Assembly: GCA_963714145.1 (NCBI GenBank) | Contig: OY970235.1 | Coordinates: 3,596,001 to 3,660,000 of the forward strand | Reading direction: 5' to 3' | Source of the DNA: JBBWZH01 sp035544115 | Lineage (GTDB): Bacteria > Actinomycetota > Actinomycetes > Mycobacteriales > CADCTP01 | Length of the DNA stretch: 64,000 nucleotides | Shown: piece after piece, positions 1 through 8,922 of the stretch | Position numbering within the stretch: the first letter of the stretch is position 1 | Layout of the letters: the number at the start of each line of letters is the position of its first letter | Position numbers and translations under genes: made by a program | Notes under the pieces: model-generated | Seen by the model: only the letters and a program-made list of their open reading frames with translations | What the model was told of the DNA's origin: nothing | Databases searched by the model: none

Positions 1-333
1 CCTCGGCCGGTGTCGCCGGCGCCGGCTCGGTGGCAGTGGACACCAGCGGCACCCTAGCACCGGTGCTGAGCTGGCCCTTTCGCTCCGACCGGGCGGGCCG
101 GCGGCGCGCGGGGCGGGGTTGGCGGGCGGACGGACGCCACCGCCAGCGCAAGCCGCCCCGGGGACATCACCGCCGGCCGCGTCGAGCAGACGCGATCAGG
201 CCAAGTGGCGGTGCGCTGGCTCTGCCGGACAGGCTAAGTCACGCAGCGCAAACGCTCGACGGACAGTGCGTACCGAACGTGCTGGGAGAATGATGAAACC
301 GATCAGTAGCAACAACGTAGCCAAAAGAGTGTC
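1..333. other. No confident gene; possible 5' end of a leftward gene at the edge
   Basis: I see no supported gene here. On the minus strand a GTG at 52-50 opens a frame of 17 codons (VPLVSTATEPAPATPAE) that runs off the left edge. It could be the N-terminus of a leftward gene, but there is no clear ribosome binding site. Bases from about 285 onward are richer in A/T than the surroundings and lead into the promoter of the next gene. Confidence 0.25.
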
Positions 334-362
334 TTTACACGCCGAAGGGGCGGAGTTAATGT
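334..362 (+). promoter_or_regulatory. Candidate sigma-70-type promoter
   Basis: A TTTACA hexamer (334-339) is followed after 17 bases by TAATGT (357-362). Both are close to the -35 and -10 consensus and lie in a locally A/T-rich patch, 127 bases before the GTG start of the Tat-exported protein. The LacI-type palindrome at 377-390 would sit just downstream of the transcription start. Assigned by eye only. Confidence 0.5.
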
Positions 363-376
363 GGGCCGCCCTTCAT

Positions 377-390
377 TGAGAGCGCTCTCA
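377..390. promoter_or_regulatory. LacI-family-type operator palindrome
   Basis: TGAGAGCGCTCTCA is a perfect 14-base palindrome with the central CGCT/AGCG core typical of LacI/GalR-family operators; the cellobiose repressor box TGGGAGCGCTCCCA differs by only two symmetric positions. It lies immediately downstream of the predicted promoter, where a bound repressor would block transcription of the gene starting at 489. Confidence 0.55.
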
Positions 391-488
391 TGGGTGTACT
401 TGGCCGCCGCCAAGTGCAAACGGCTCGCCGGAATCCGCCAGACGGCTCGCCGTCCGTTCCGGCCTGCCCCTGGTCTGAAAGGACCGCC

Positions 489-2021
489 GTGCAGGAAGAA
501 CAACCAGACCCAGGAACCACGACCGCCGAGGTGTCGACGAGCTCCTTCAGCCGCCGTACCTTGCTCAAAGCCGGTGGCACGATCGGCGCCGCCACCGGTC
601 TGCTGACCGCGCTGGACACGGTTGCCTGGCAACCGATCCGCAAGACGGCGAGTGCTGCGGGCCCGCCGTCCGACATCCAGCACGACATCGGCGCGTTCAT
701 CGCGCCGGCGTTCAGCATCAACGGCATCCAGGTGCAGTTCGGCCCGGTGTTCACCACCTTCGCCACCGCCACGCTGTCCCGGCTGCCCACCAAGGCCGAG
801 CAGACCACCTTCACCAACGCGCTCGCCACGATCGAGGCGCAGTACCCGTGGAGCCCGGCCGGCATCATCACCTTCGTGTCGTACGGCCTGCCGTACTTCC
901 GCCGGCTGCCCGGCGGGGTCAACAACGGCTCGCTCGCGTTCACCAACATCCCGAAGTTGAGCACCAACGCGAACCGGCTCGCGCTCGAAGAGGCGGTGCC
1001 CGGCCCGACCGACGTCGGCCAGCCCGGCATCACCAAGCGCAAGTTCAACATCCCGGTGCGGATCGAGAGCAACGACATGTTGTTCACGTTCCGCAGCGAC
1101 ACCGCCGCCAACATCTCCGACGTGATGGCCTGGCTGAACGGCAGCAACCGGCTGCGCAACCAGAACATCGCGTCGCCGCGGCTGCCCTGGACGTTCACCT
1201 CCACCCGGGTGATGTTCCAGCAGCGCGGGATGGTGCGGAACGTCGCGGCCCAGGCCGGGCTCTACTACCTGGACCGCATCCAGGACCAGTCCCCGATGTG
1301 GATGGGGTTCTTCGACCAGCAGACGAACTCCTCCGGCCCGGCGGCGATCACCACGTTCCTGGGCAACAGCTCGGCGAAGCTGACCAACGCGACCGCCGGC
1401 AGCTACTTCGCCAACGGCTCGATCCAGCACCTGTCGCACGTCATCCAGGACCTGGAGGCGTTCTACGCCAAGGAGGGCGAGGCCGACACCGAAGAGGCCG
1501 AGACCTTCTCGGAGCGGGTGCAGTACATGTTCCGGTCCAACCCGCCGCCGCACCCGGGCTTCGGTGGCGACCCGTTCTCCAACGGCGGCGGCCCGTCGCT
1601 GGTGAACAACGAGTTCCGGGGCGTGAACGACGTGGTCGCGTCGGCCCAGGGCATCAACACGCCGGAGGGCGCGCACCGGATCGGCCACGAGGCGGCGCTG
1701 CAGCGCTCGTCCCGGGCCGCCGACGGCACCCCCATCCACATCCGGATGGACGGCGCCGGCTTCGACACGATGGACGTCCCGGCCAACATCCCGCGGCCGG
1801 GCACCGGCAACGTGCCGAAGCTGCAGTTCACCATCTTCGTGCCGACCGCCGACTTCTTCGCCACGATGCGGCGCAACGCCGCCTCGCTCGACCTGGCGAA
1901 CCAGTTCGACGTCGAAGACATCGAAAACGGCATCGAGCGGTTCCTCACCACGACGAGGCGGCAGAACTTCCTCCTCCCGTCGCGCACGCACCGCGCCTTC
2001 CCGCTGCTCGAGCTGACCTGA
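489..2021 (+). CDS. Tat-exported DyP-peroxidase-like protein
   Basis: The product is 510 residues from a GTG preceded by AAAGGA six bases upstream. The first 45 residues carry a twin-arginine signal (SRRTLLKAGG, then a hydrophobic stretch and an Ala-rich cleavage region), so export in folded, probably cofactor-loaded form is expected. The C-terminal part (RIGHEAALQRSS, then KLQFTIFVPTADFFATMRR and the end LPSRTHRAFPLLEL) resembles the second half of dye-decolourising peroxidases, where a His binds haem; the usual GxxDG motif was not found, so peroxidase activity is uncertain. It stands alone with its own promoter and operator and a strong terminator. It is probably one of the Tat-signal DyP-fold families; substrate unknown. 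Confidence 0.6.
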   Translation: MQEEQPDPGTTTAEVSTSSFSRRTLLKAGGTIGAATGLLTALDTVAWQPIRKTASAAGPPSDIQHDIGAFIAPAFSINGIQVQFGPVFTTFATATLSRLPTKAEQTTFTNALATIEAQYPWSPAGIITFVSYGLPYFRRLPGGVNNGSLAFTNIPKLSTNANRLALEEAVPGPTDVGQPGITKRKFNIPVRIESNDMLFTFRSDTAANISDVMAWLNGSNRLRNQNIASPRLPWTFTSTRVMFQQRGMVRNVAAQAGLYYLDRIQDQSPMWMGFFDQQTNSSGPAAITTFLGNSSAKLTNATAGSYFANGSIQHLSHVIQDLEAFYAKEGEADTEEAETFSERVQYMFRSNPPPHPGFGGDPFSNGGGPSLVNNEFRGVNDVVASAQGINTPEGAHRIGHEAALQRSSRAADGTPIHIRMDGAGFDTMDVPANIPRPGTGNVPKLQFTIFVPTADFFATMRRNAASLDLANQFDVEDIENGIERFLTTTRRQNFLLPSRTHRAFPLLELT

Positions 2022-2054
2022 GCCAGCGGACCCGGCCGGCCTGACCGTCCGGAC

Positions 2055-2088
2055 GGCAGGGCGCCCGACCACCGTCGGGCGCCCTGCC
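2055..2088 (+). terminator. Strong intrinsic terminator hairpin
   Basis: Perfect 15-base arms GGCAGGGCGCCCGAC (2055-2069) and GTCGGGCGCCCTGCC (2074-2088) surround a four-base loop, 34 bases after the stop of the Tat-exported protein. There is no T-tract, as is usual in high-GC actinomycetes. It separates this gene from the convergent SDR. Confidence 0.8.
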
Positions 2089-2132
2089 GGGCTGTCCGGT
2101 GCCGACCGGCGATCCGGCCTGCCGGCCGCGGG

Positions 2133-2296
2133 ATGCGGGCCGGGGACCCGGGCGGGCCGGGACCCGGGCGGGCCGGGACCCGGGCGGGCCGGGACCCGGG
2201 CGGGCCGGGACCCGGGCGGGCCGGGACCCGGGCCGGGGACCGGGGACGGGGACCGGGGACGGGGACGCGGGCCGGGGACCCGGGCGGGCCGGGGAT
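2133..2296. repeat. GC-rich minisatellite, 16-base unit
   Basis: The unit GACCCGGGCGGGCCGG is repeated in tandem five times without change from 2145 to 2224, then decays into GGGGAC/GGGGACC repeats up to about 2296. The 16-base period is not a multiple of three, so the array is not coding. It lies between two convergent genes, just past the terminator at 2055-2088. The G-runs near 2231-2270 could form G-quadruplexes. Confidence 0.85.
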
Positions 2297-2306
2297 CGGC
2301 CGGCGG

Positions 2307-3326
2307 TCAGGGGCGGGAGCGCCGGCGGCCGGCCAGCAGGCCGAGCAGGGTGGCGGCGCCGGCGGCCGCGAGGGTGCCGTGGTGCTGGGAGGCCCACAGC
2401 TGCGGGCTGCGGGTGTGCGAGCGGCGGTCGAACCGGCCGTGCGCGCCGTAGTCGGGGCCGGCCTCGTCGGCGGGTTCCCAGAGGTTCACCGGCTGATCCG
2501 GCGGCTCCTTCTGGTCGGTCTGCTGCGAGCGGTAGCCGGTGCGGGCCAGGTAGCGGTCCAGCAGTCCGGGGGCGATCTTGTCGGCGAGCAGGGTGCCCAC
2601 CGTGCTGGCGCCGACCCAGTGCTCCCGCCGGCGCGGGTGGTCGGCGGCGTACAGCACGGCCCGGGCGGCGACCTCGGGCTGGCAGATCGGCGGCACCGGC
2701 TGCGGCCGGCCCGGCAGCCGGGACAGCACCCAGTCGAACTGCGGCGTGTTCACCGCCGGCAGCTGCACCATCGTCACCCGCACGTGCGAGCGGTCGTGCA
2801 GCAGCTCGCAGCGCAGCGCCTCGTGGAAACCCTGGATCGCGTGCTTCGCGCCGCAGTACGCGGTCTGCAGCGGGATGCCGCGGTACGCCAGCGCCGAGCC
2901 GACCTGCACGATCACGCCGCGGTCGCGGGGCAGCATCCGGTCCAGCGCGGCCCGGGTGCCGTACACGTAGCCGAGGTAGTCGACCTCGGTGACCCGGCGG
3001 AACTCGTCCGGGGCGATCTTCATGAACGGCGCGAACACCGAGGTGAACGCGACATTCACCCACACGTCGATCGGCCCGAGGCTGGCTTCGATCAGTTCCG
3101 CGGCGGCCTGCACGTCGTCGTGACCGGCCACGTCCACCGGCAGTTGCAGGGCCTTGCCGCCGGCCGCCTCGACGTCCGCCGCCGCGCCGGCCAGCCCGGT
3201 GTCACCACGGGCCAGCAACGCCACCAGCGCGCCGCGCCCGCCGTACATCCGGGCCACCGCGCGCCCGATCCCGCCGCTGGCTCCGGTCACCACGACCACC
3301 TGCGGGTTGGCGGTCTTCGCGGGCAT
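2307..3326 (-). CDS. SDR-family oxidoreductase with C-terminal membrane anchor
   Basis: A 339-residue short-chain dehydrogenase/reductase. It shows the Rossmann motif VVVTGASGGIGRAVA near residue 12, the catalytic Ser in VQVGSALAYRG and the YCGAK catalytic Tyr-Lys pair around residue 155, so NAD(P)H-dependent oxidation or reduction is expected. The C-terminal extension of about 90 residues ends in a short hydrophobic segment (LAAAGAATLLGLLAG) followed by Arg-rich RRRSRP, a plausible tail anchor. Length is above the usual 250 residues because of this tail. Substrate is unknown. Confidence 0.8.
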   Translation of the reverse strand: MPAKTANPQVVVVTGASGGIGRAVARMYGGRGALVALLARGDTGLAGAAADVEAAGGKALQLPVDVAGHDDVQAAAELIEASLGPIDVWVNVAFTSVFAPFMKIAPDEFRRVTEVDYLGYVYGTRAALDRMLPRDRGVIVQVGSALAYRGIPLQTAYCGAKHAIQGFHEALRCELLHDRSHVRVTMVQLPAVNTPQFDWVLSRLPGRPQPVPPICQPEVAARAVLYAADHPRRREHWVGASTVGTLLADKIAPGLLDRYLARTGYRSQQTDQKEPPDQPVNLWEPADEAGPDYGAHGRFDRRSHTRSPQLWASQHHGTLAAAGAATLLGLLAGRRRSRP

Positions 3327-3417
3327 CTCGGCCTCCTGCGATCCGGCTGATCCGGCCGCCCCTGGGCCGGCCGGCCGATGCCTGCCGCCTACCCGCCGGG
3401 GCCGGCGGCCACACCCG

Positions 3418-4692
3418 CTACCGGGTGAGCAGGGTGGTCGTGCCGGTGCTGAGGTCGCGCAGGTAGGCCCCGGTGCCGCCGCCGAGCCGGTCGGTCAGGA
3501 ACACGGCGAGGCGGCCGTCGCCGCTGATCCCGGCCGCGCTGGACGGACCGGCCGGCTCGGCGCCGTCCGGGGCGCGGCTGACCCGCAGCACCCGGCCGTT
3601 GCGCAGGTCGCGGACGAACACGTCCGGCTGCCCGTTGGTGTCCCCGGTGACCAGGTTGGACGCGCCCGAGGTGAACAGCACCCAGCGTCCATCGGCGCTG
3701 ATCCCGGCCGCGGTGGACGGACCGTTCGCCGGGCCGGCCGGGCCCCGGCTGACCAGCTGCACCCGGCCGTTGCGGCGGTCCCGGACGAACACGTCCGACA
3801 TCCCGTTGCGGTCCCCGACCACCAGGTTGGTGGCGGCCGAGGTGAACGGCACCCACCGGCCGTCCGCGCTGATCCCGGCCGCGGTGGACGGACCGTTCGC
3901 AGGGCCGGCCGGGCCCCGGCTGACCAGCTGGACCACGCCGGTGCGCAGGCTCGCCACGAACACGTCCGGCAGCCGGTTGCGGTCGCCGCCGACCAGGTTT
4001 CCGGCGGCCGAGGTGAACGCGGCGAAGCCGGCGTCGGCGGCGATCGCGGGGTCCGCGGAGTCGGCCTCGGCGATCCCGGTCGGGCCCGCGCTGACCAGCT
4101 CGGTGATCCGGGTCCGGAGGTCGTACCGGTAGATCTCCGCCGGCAGCCGGCTGCCGAGGAACTGCGACACCTGCGCGTACAGCGCGTACCTGCCGGTGCC
4201 GGAGACCGACACCGACGAGGCGATGTCCAGTGCGGACAGGGCCAGGCTGATGTCCTGGACGGTGCCGGCGCCGACGTCGCCGATCAGCGCGTGGTCCACC
4301 CGGTCGTCGAGCCAGCCGGTGGCACCGATCAGGTTCCCGTCGGTGCTCAGCGCGGCCGGTCCGATGCTCGGGTTGCTGCCCGGCAGCACCTCCTCGGTGT
4401 CGCCGGTGCGCAGGTCGCGCCGGTAGAGGAAGCGGGTCGGCTGGTCGGTCTCACCTTCGGCCGGTTCGACCTGCACGACGTACGCGACGTACCGGCCGTT
4501 GCCGCTGATCGCCGCCGCCACCACCGGGGCGTCCGGCCCGAGCGGCACGGCCCGGACCGGCGCGGCCCGCGGCCCCACCCCGATCCCGCTGGACCCGGCA
4601 CCAGCCGGTAGGGCGGCGACCGGTTGGAGCACGGCTGGCACGGCGAGCCCCAGCGCGACCAGGACGATTCGAACTACTCTCGGCACCGACAT
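3418..4692 (-). CDS. Secreted PD40/TolB-like beta-propeller protein
   Basis: A 424-residue product starting at the ATG that begins a signal peptide (MSVPRVVRIVLVALGLAVPA, then an Ala-rich cleavage site). An alternative GTG lies three codons upstream. The mature part is built of repeated blades of the form ISADGRWVxFTSxAxNLVxGDxN followed by DVFVRDxRxGxxxxVSRGP, at least four in a row between residues about 230 and 400; these are WD40-like PD40 blades. Such proteins act as extracellular or periplasmic-side propellers, ligand unknown. The near-identical blades make the DNA here internally repetitive. Confidence 0.75.
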   Translation of the reverse strand: MSVPRVVRIVLVALGLAVPAVLQPVAALPAGAGSSGIGVGPRAAPVRAVPLGPDAPVVAAAISGNGRYVAYVVQVEPAEGETDQPTRFLYRRDLRTGDTEEVLPGSNPSIGPAALSTDGNLIGATGWLDDRVDHALIGDVGAGTVQDISLALSALDIASSVSVSGTGRYALYAQVSQFLGSRLPAEIYRYDLRTRITELVSAGPTGIAEADSADPAIAADAGFAAFTSAAGNLVGGDRNRLPDVFVASLRTGVVQLVSRGPAGPANGPSTAAGISADGRWVPFTSAATNLVVGDRNGMSDVFVRDRRNGRVQLVSRGPAGPANGPSTAAGISADGRWVLFTSGASNLVTGDTNGQPDVFVRDLRNGRVLRVSRAPDGAEPAGPSSAAGISGDGRLAVFLTDRLGGGTGAYLRDLSTGTTTLLTR

Positions 4693-4787
4693 GTGACTCA
4701 CCGTAACAAGAGGGTTGAGCTGGTCGGCGGCGGCGCCCACCGTGTGCTTGACTTCGCCGGTCCCGTCCGCCGGCCGAGGAAGATCGC

Positions 4788-5351
4788 GTGAGGTCCGTCC
4801 GGGTTGCGTTCGGCCAGGCCACGACGGCAGCCCGGGTGCGGGCGGCACCCGGGGTCCGGGCGGCAGCCCGGCTACCGGCGGCAGCTCGGGTACGGACGGC
4901 AGCCGGGGTACGGGCGGCGGCCCGGGTACCGGCGGCGGTCCGGGTGCGGACGGGCCGGGCCTACTCGATACCGGAGCGGCTCGGCCGGGCCGGGCTGGGC
5001 GGCACGGTCGCCGCCTTCGCCTACCCGGTGCTGACCAGCCACACCCCGCTGGCGCTGCCCTGCCCGCTGCGGACGCTGACCGGCGTCCCCTGCCCGGCCT
5101 GCGGGATGACCACCGCGGCGACCCGGCTCGCGGCCGGCGAACTGCGGCCGGCGCTGGCCGCCAACCCGTTCGTGCTGCCGCTGGCCGTGCTCACCGCGAC
5201 CATGGCGGTGCTGCTCGGCGCGCGACTGCTCGGCGTGGCCCCGCCACCGGCGCCATGGCCGCCGGGCCGGCGGCGTAACGTCCGGCGGGCTGTCGGGATC
5301 CTGTTCGGCGTGAGCTGGCTGTATCAGTTGCACCGGTTCGGCTGGATCTAG
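4788..5351 (+). CDS. DUF2752 membrane protein
   Basis: A 187-residue protein; residues about 70-187 match DUF2752, with the diagnostic CPLRTLTGVPCPACGMTTA segment containing three Cys and two predicted membrane helices (NPFVLPLAVLTATMAVLLG and the C-terminal AVGILFGVSWLY). The function of the family is not established. The first 60 residues are an unusual Arg/Ala/Val stretch produced by a tandem repeat of about 15 bases, so the true start may lie further in. It is followed after 35 bases by the RDD gene, a common actinobacterial pairing. Confidence 0.7.
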   Translation: MRSVRVAFGQATTAARVRAAPGVRAAARLPAAARVRTAAGVRAAARVPAAVRVRTGRAYSIPERLGRAGLGGTVAAFAYPVLTSHTPLALPCPLRTLTGVPCPACGMTTAATRLAAGELRPALAANPFVLPLAVLTATMAVLLGARLLGVAPPPAPWPPGRRRNVRRAVGILFGVSWLYQLHRFGWI

Positions 5352-5386
5352 CCCGGCGCGGCAAGTCTCGACTCGGAAGGGATGCG

Positions 5387-6196
5387 ATGTCTGAGCCGCC
5401 ATCCGGTCAGACCCCCTACGGCCAGGGGGCGACCGGCCCGCAGCACCCGCCAGCCGGCGGCCGGCAATCGCCGCCGCCTGGCGAGCAGCCGGCCGGCGAG
5501 CGGCCCGGCCCGCCGCCCGGCGAACGGTCGGGCGAGCGGTCGGGCCAGCCGCCGGATGGGGATCCGGAGTCGCACTACGGCCAGCCCGGGTACGGCAACC
5601 CGGCCGGCTACGGTCCACGTCCGGGGTACGCCGGCCGGACCGGCTACGGCGAGGCGCCGCACTACCCGACCGCCCCGAACCCGGGCGACCCGACCGGCGG
5701 TGACCCCGGCGCGGCCGGACCGCCCCGGCTGCTGGCCGGCTGGGGTGCCCGGGTGGGCGCCACCGTGCTGGACGCCGTGTTCACCGGCATCCCCGGAGCC
5801 ATCGGCTCGGTGATCTTCACCGCCGGCAGCACGCCCGCGACCGTCAGCGTGGACGGGGGCACCGAGACCGTGATCACGCCCGGGTCGTGGCCGGGTGTCG
5901 GGGTGATCCTGCTCGCGGTCGTCCTGAACCTGATCAGCATCGGCCTGTCCGTCTACACCCGCTACATCCTGCAGGGCCGGACCGGGCAGACCTGGGGGAA
6001 GAAGGTGCTGCGGCTGCGGCTGCTGGGGATGGACACCGGCCAGCCGATCGGCGCCGGCAACGCGTTCGTCCGCGACCTCGCCCACCTGCTGGACGGGCTC
6101 CCCTGCCTGCTCGGCTACCTCTGGCCGATCTGGGACGAGAAGCGGCAGACGTTCGCCGACAAGCTGCTGCGCACGGTCGTCATCACCGAGGCCTGA
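5387..6196 (+). CDS. RDD family membrane protein
   Basis: A 269-residue protein. The first 110 residues are a Pro/Gly/Tyr/Gln-rich low-complexity tail with repeated GYG motifs (SHYGQPGYGNPAGYG), and the rest is an RDD domain: AGWGARVGATVLDAVFTGIPG with the Arg and Asp after which the family is named, a second helix VGVILLAVVLNLISIGL, the conserved GQTWGKKVLRLRLL, and a C-terminal FADKLLRTVVI. RDD proteins are small integral membrane proteins, some linked to ion transport; no specific role can be inferred. Probably co-transcribed with the DUF2752 gene. Confidence 0.85.
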   Translation: MSEPPSGQTPYGQGATGPQHPPAGGRQSPPPGEQPAGERPGPPPGERSGERSGQPPDGDPESHYGQPGYGNPAGYGPRPGYAGRTGYGEAPHYPTAPNPGDPTGGDPGAAGPPRLLAGWGARVGATVLDAVFTGIPGAIGSVIFTAGSTPATVSVDGGTETVITPGSWPGVGVILLAVVLNLISIGLSVYTRYILQGRTGQTWGKKVLRLRLLGMDTGQPIGAGNAFVRDLAHLLDGLPCLLGYLWPIWDEKRQTFADKLLRTVVITEA

Positions 6197-6273
6197 CCGC
6201 TTCCGCCACCGGCCCGGCGGGCGCCAGGCCGGCGCCAGGCCGGCGGCGACGTGCTCGCCGCGTGCGGTGCCGG

Positions 6274-7860
6274 CTAGTCGAGCCGGAACCGGGTCACCAG
6301 GGTGCCGAGCTGGGTCGCGGTCCGGCTCAGGTCGCGGGCGGATTCCAGCGAGTTGGTGGCATTGCTGACGGTTGTGTCGGTCACCGTGGTCACCAGCGCC
6401 ATGTTCGTCGCGATATCGCGGCTGCCGCCGGCGGCCTCGGCCAGGTTGCGGTTGGTCTCGTTGGTGGTCGCGGACTGCTCCTCGACCGCGCCGGCGATCG
6501 TGGTCTGGTAGTCGTCGATCCGCTGGATCACCGCACCGATCTGGCCGATCGCGGCCCGCGCGCTGGCGGCGTCGGCCTGGATCGCCTGCACCCGGCGGGA
6601 GATGTCCTCGGTGGCCTTGGCCGTCTCCTGGGCCAGATCCTTGACCTCGCCGGCCACCACCGCGAACCCCTTGCCAGCGGCTCCGGCCCGGGCCGCCTCG
6701 ATCGTCGCGTTCAGCGCGAGCAGGTTGGTCTGCTCGGCGATCGACGTGATCACCCGGATCACGTTGCCGATCTCGGCGGACGAATCACCCAGCTTGGACA
6801 TGATCTCGGCGGTTTCCTTCGCCGTCGTCACCGCCTCGGCCACCACCTGGACGGCCTGCGCCGCGTTCTGCCCGATCTCCCGGATCGACGCGGCCATCTC
6901 CTCGCCGCTGGCGGCCACCGTCTCGACGTGCCGGGAGACCTGACCGGCGGTCACCGTCACCGCGTCGACCCGCTTGCCGGCGTCCGCGGCCGAGCCGACG
7001 ATCCGCTCCGAGTTCTCGATCATGTGGGTGGCCGCGCCGGACACCGAGTCCGTCGCCTCGGCCAGGCTGCCGATCGTCGCCCGCACGCTGCTGATCGCGG
7101 CGTTCAGCGCGCTGCCCATCTGGCCCATCTCGTCGGCGGTGGTGGCCGTGGCCGACCGGGTCAGATCCCCGTTCGCCAGCCCGGCCAGCACCGCCGACAC
7201 CTCGCGCAGCGGGACCAGGATGCGGCGGGCGATCCAGCGGCAGGCCACACCGAGCACGAACAGCGCCAGCAGACCGGTGCTGACCAGCGTCACCGTGGCC
7301 CGGTGCCGCTGGCGACCGACCGCCGCCGAGGCCTCGCCGGCCAGCGTGTCCAGCGTGTCGGCGACGCTCGGCAGGCCGTCCTCGACCACCGAGAACTGGG
7401 TCGAGAACTGGTCGAACGGGCCGGTCTGCGGCGGCGACCGGAGTGCCGCGGTGATCGTCTGGCCGGCCAGGTCGAGATACTTCTGGATGTCCGGCGCGAC
7501 CTGTGCCGCGGCCGCCCGCACCGGCTCCGGGACGTCCGTCCCGGTCAGGTCGGCCAGCACCGAGGTCATGATCTTGCTGTGGTCGGCGAAGTCGGAGCGG
7601 ATCTCGTCCGCCTCTGGGGCGCCCGACAGCTTGGCCCGCAGCACGTCGCCACGGATCGCGTCGTGCGCCATGTCCGCTTCCATCCCCTGCCGGGTCAGCG
7701 AGTTCAGCCGTTCCAGCTGGACGGCCTTGCTGGTGACCGAGCGCAGCGCGACGACGCCGACCCCCACCAGCAACGCCACCGCGACCAGCGCGATGGCCAC
7801 GATCAGAACCAGCTTGGCTGCCACCGAACGCAGCGGCGCCACATGGTGCGGAGCAGACAT
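6274..7860 (-). CDS. Methyl-accepting chemotaxis protein
   Basis: A 528-residue chemoreceptor. The ATG at 7860 is chosen because GGGAAGG lies eight bases upstream. Residues about 12-38 are the first membrane helix, 39-195 the extracellular sensor, and 196-218 the second helix; a HAMP segment (RRILVPLREVSAVLAGLANGD) follows. The signalling domain carries the highly conserved hairpin tip EQTNLLALNATIEAARAG and AGEVKDLAQETAKATEDI. No CheA, CheW or other chemotaxis gene is nearby, so partners are encoded elsewhere. The ligand is unknown. Confidence 0.9.
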   Translation of the reverse strand: MSAPHHVAPLRSVAAKLVLIVAIALVAVALLVGVGVVALRSVTSKAVQLERLNSLTRQGMEADMAHDAIRGDVLRAKLSGAPEADEIRSDFADHSKIMTSVLADLTGTDVPEPVRAAAAQVAPDIQKYLDLAGQTITAALRSPPQTGPFDQFSTQFSVVEDGLPSVADTLDTLAGEASAAVGRQRHRATVTLVSTGLLALFVLGVACRWIARRILVPLREVSAVLAGLANGDLTRSATATTADEMGQMGSALNAAISSVRATIGSLAEATDSVSGAATHMIENSERIVGSAADAGKRVDAVTVTAGQVSRHVETVAASGEEMAASIREIGQNAAQAVQVVAEAVTTAKETAEIMSKLGDSSAEIGNVIRVITSIAEQTNLLALNATIEAARAGAAGKGFAVVAGEVKDLAQETAKATEDISRRVQAIQADAASARAAIGQIGAVIQRIDDYQTTIAGAVEEQSATTNETNRNLAEAAGGSRDIATNMALVTTVTDTTVSNATNSLESARDLSRTATQLGTLVTRFRLD

Positions 7861-7980
7861 CGGCGGACCTTCCCATCTCTCACCGATGCCGTCGGCCACC
7901 ACACGACCGAGTTGAAGCTTTCCGCCGCCCCCGTCCCGCGCCGGTCCGGCGGGCGGCCGGCGCGGCCCGGGGGCCGGCGG

Positions 7981-8889
7981 TCAGGACAGGCGGGTGGCCG
8001 GGCGGGCCTGCCAGCCTGTCCATAGTGGACGGTAGCCGAGCCGGTGCCAGAACGGGACAGAGCGCGGGTTGACCATCGAGTAGTGCAGCAGGGTGAGACC
8101 GATCCCGGCGTTGTCGAAGGCCTGGTGCGCGGCCGCGGCCAGCGCCGCGCCCACCCCGGCGCTGCGCGCCACCGGATCGACCCAGGCTACCGCCACGTAC
8201 GCCACCGGCCGCGCGTCGGTGTACGAGGCCAGCCACTCGTTCTGGGCCGGCGGGGTGCCGATCAGCAGGCCGACCGCGGCACCGTCCACTTCGGCCAGCC
8301 AGACCCAGCGTTCCGGTGTCTGCAGCGCCCGGTCCGCCTCGGCCCGGATCTGCTCGGCCGCGGTGGGCCGCTCGTACGTGGTCGCGAACGGCGTCTCGTG
8401 CCGGGCCTGGGTGAGGGCCAGCGCGGCCACCGTGTCCAGGTCGGCGGGCGTGGCCTGGCGCACCTTCGCCGGGCCGACCGGCAGGTTCGGGTAGCCGGGC
8501 CGGCGGGCGGCGATCACCACGTACGCGGTCAGGCCGTGCCGGGCCAGCGGCAGGAACGTGTCGGTGTCCCGGGACGGGACGAAGACGTACGCGGCCGAGT
8601 CGGCACCGGCGGCCGCGGCCGGCTCGGCGATCCCGGCCGACCAGTCGGTGAGCAGCCGGTCCAGCGCGGGGCCGACGTCCAGATCGGCCACCAGCGGGCG
8701 GAGGGTGAACCCGTGCGCGGCGAACCACATCGGCAGCGGCGCCCCCGGTTCCGGCACGCGGTGGTTCGGCACCCCGACCGCGCCGGGGACGGCCAGCACC
8801 GGCACCTCCGGCGCCCAGGGCCGGGGCGACGGCAGCAGCGGGTCCAGCCGGCGCCACCGATCCGCCACTGCCGCCAGTACTTCCTGCAC
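7981..8889 (-). CDS. GNAT-family N-acetyltransferase
   Basis: A 302-residue protein. The C-terminal half is a GNAT acetyltransferase: VRQATPADLDTVAALALTQ opens the fold, and VAYVAVAWVDPVARSAGVGAALAAAAHQAF carries the acetyl-CoA-binding R-x-x-G-V-G variant at about residue 235; it ends with FWHRLGYRPL, the usual final strand. The N-terminal 140 residues are a divergent domain found in front of some actinobacterial GNATs. Acceptor unknown. The gene contains one copy of the near-palindrome GTCCATAGTGGAC at 8018-8030. Confidence 0.8.
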   Translation of the reverse strand: MQEVLAAVADRWRRLDPLLPSPRPWAPEVPVLAVPGAVGVPNHRVPEPGAPLPMWFAAHGFTLRPLVADLDVGPALDRLLTDWSAGIAEPAAAAGADSAAYVFVPSRDTDTFLPLARHGLTAYVVIAARRPGYPNLPVGPAKVRQATPADLDTVAALALTQARHETPFATTYERPTAAEQIRAEADRALQTPERWVWLAEVDGAAVGLLIGTPPAQNEWLASYTDARPVAYVAVAWVDPVARSAGVGAALAAAAHQAFDNAGIGLTLLHYSMVNPRSVPFWHRLGYRPLWTGWQARPATRLS

Positions 8890-8922
8890 GCTGCTGCCTC
8901 CTAGGCCGGCCCGGATGGTCCC

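Noticed and set aside
2133..2296. Possible CRISPR array
   Set aside because: The 16-base units are directly adjacent with no unique spacers, and no cas gene is present.
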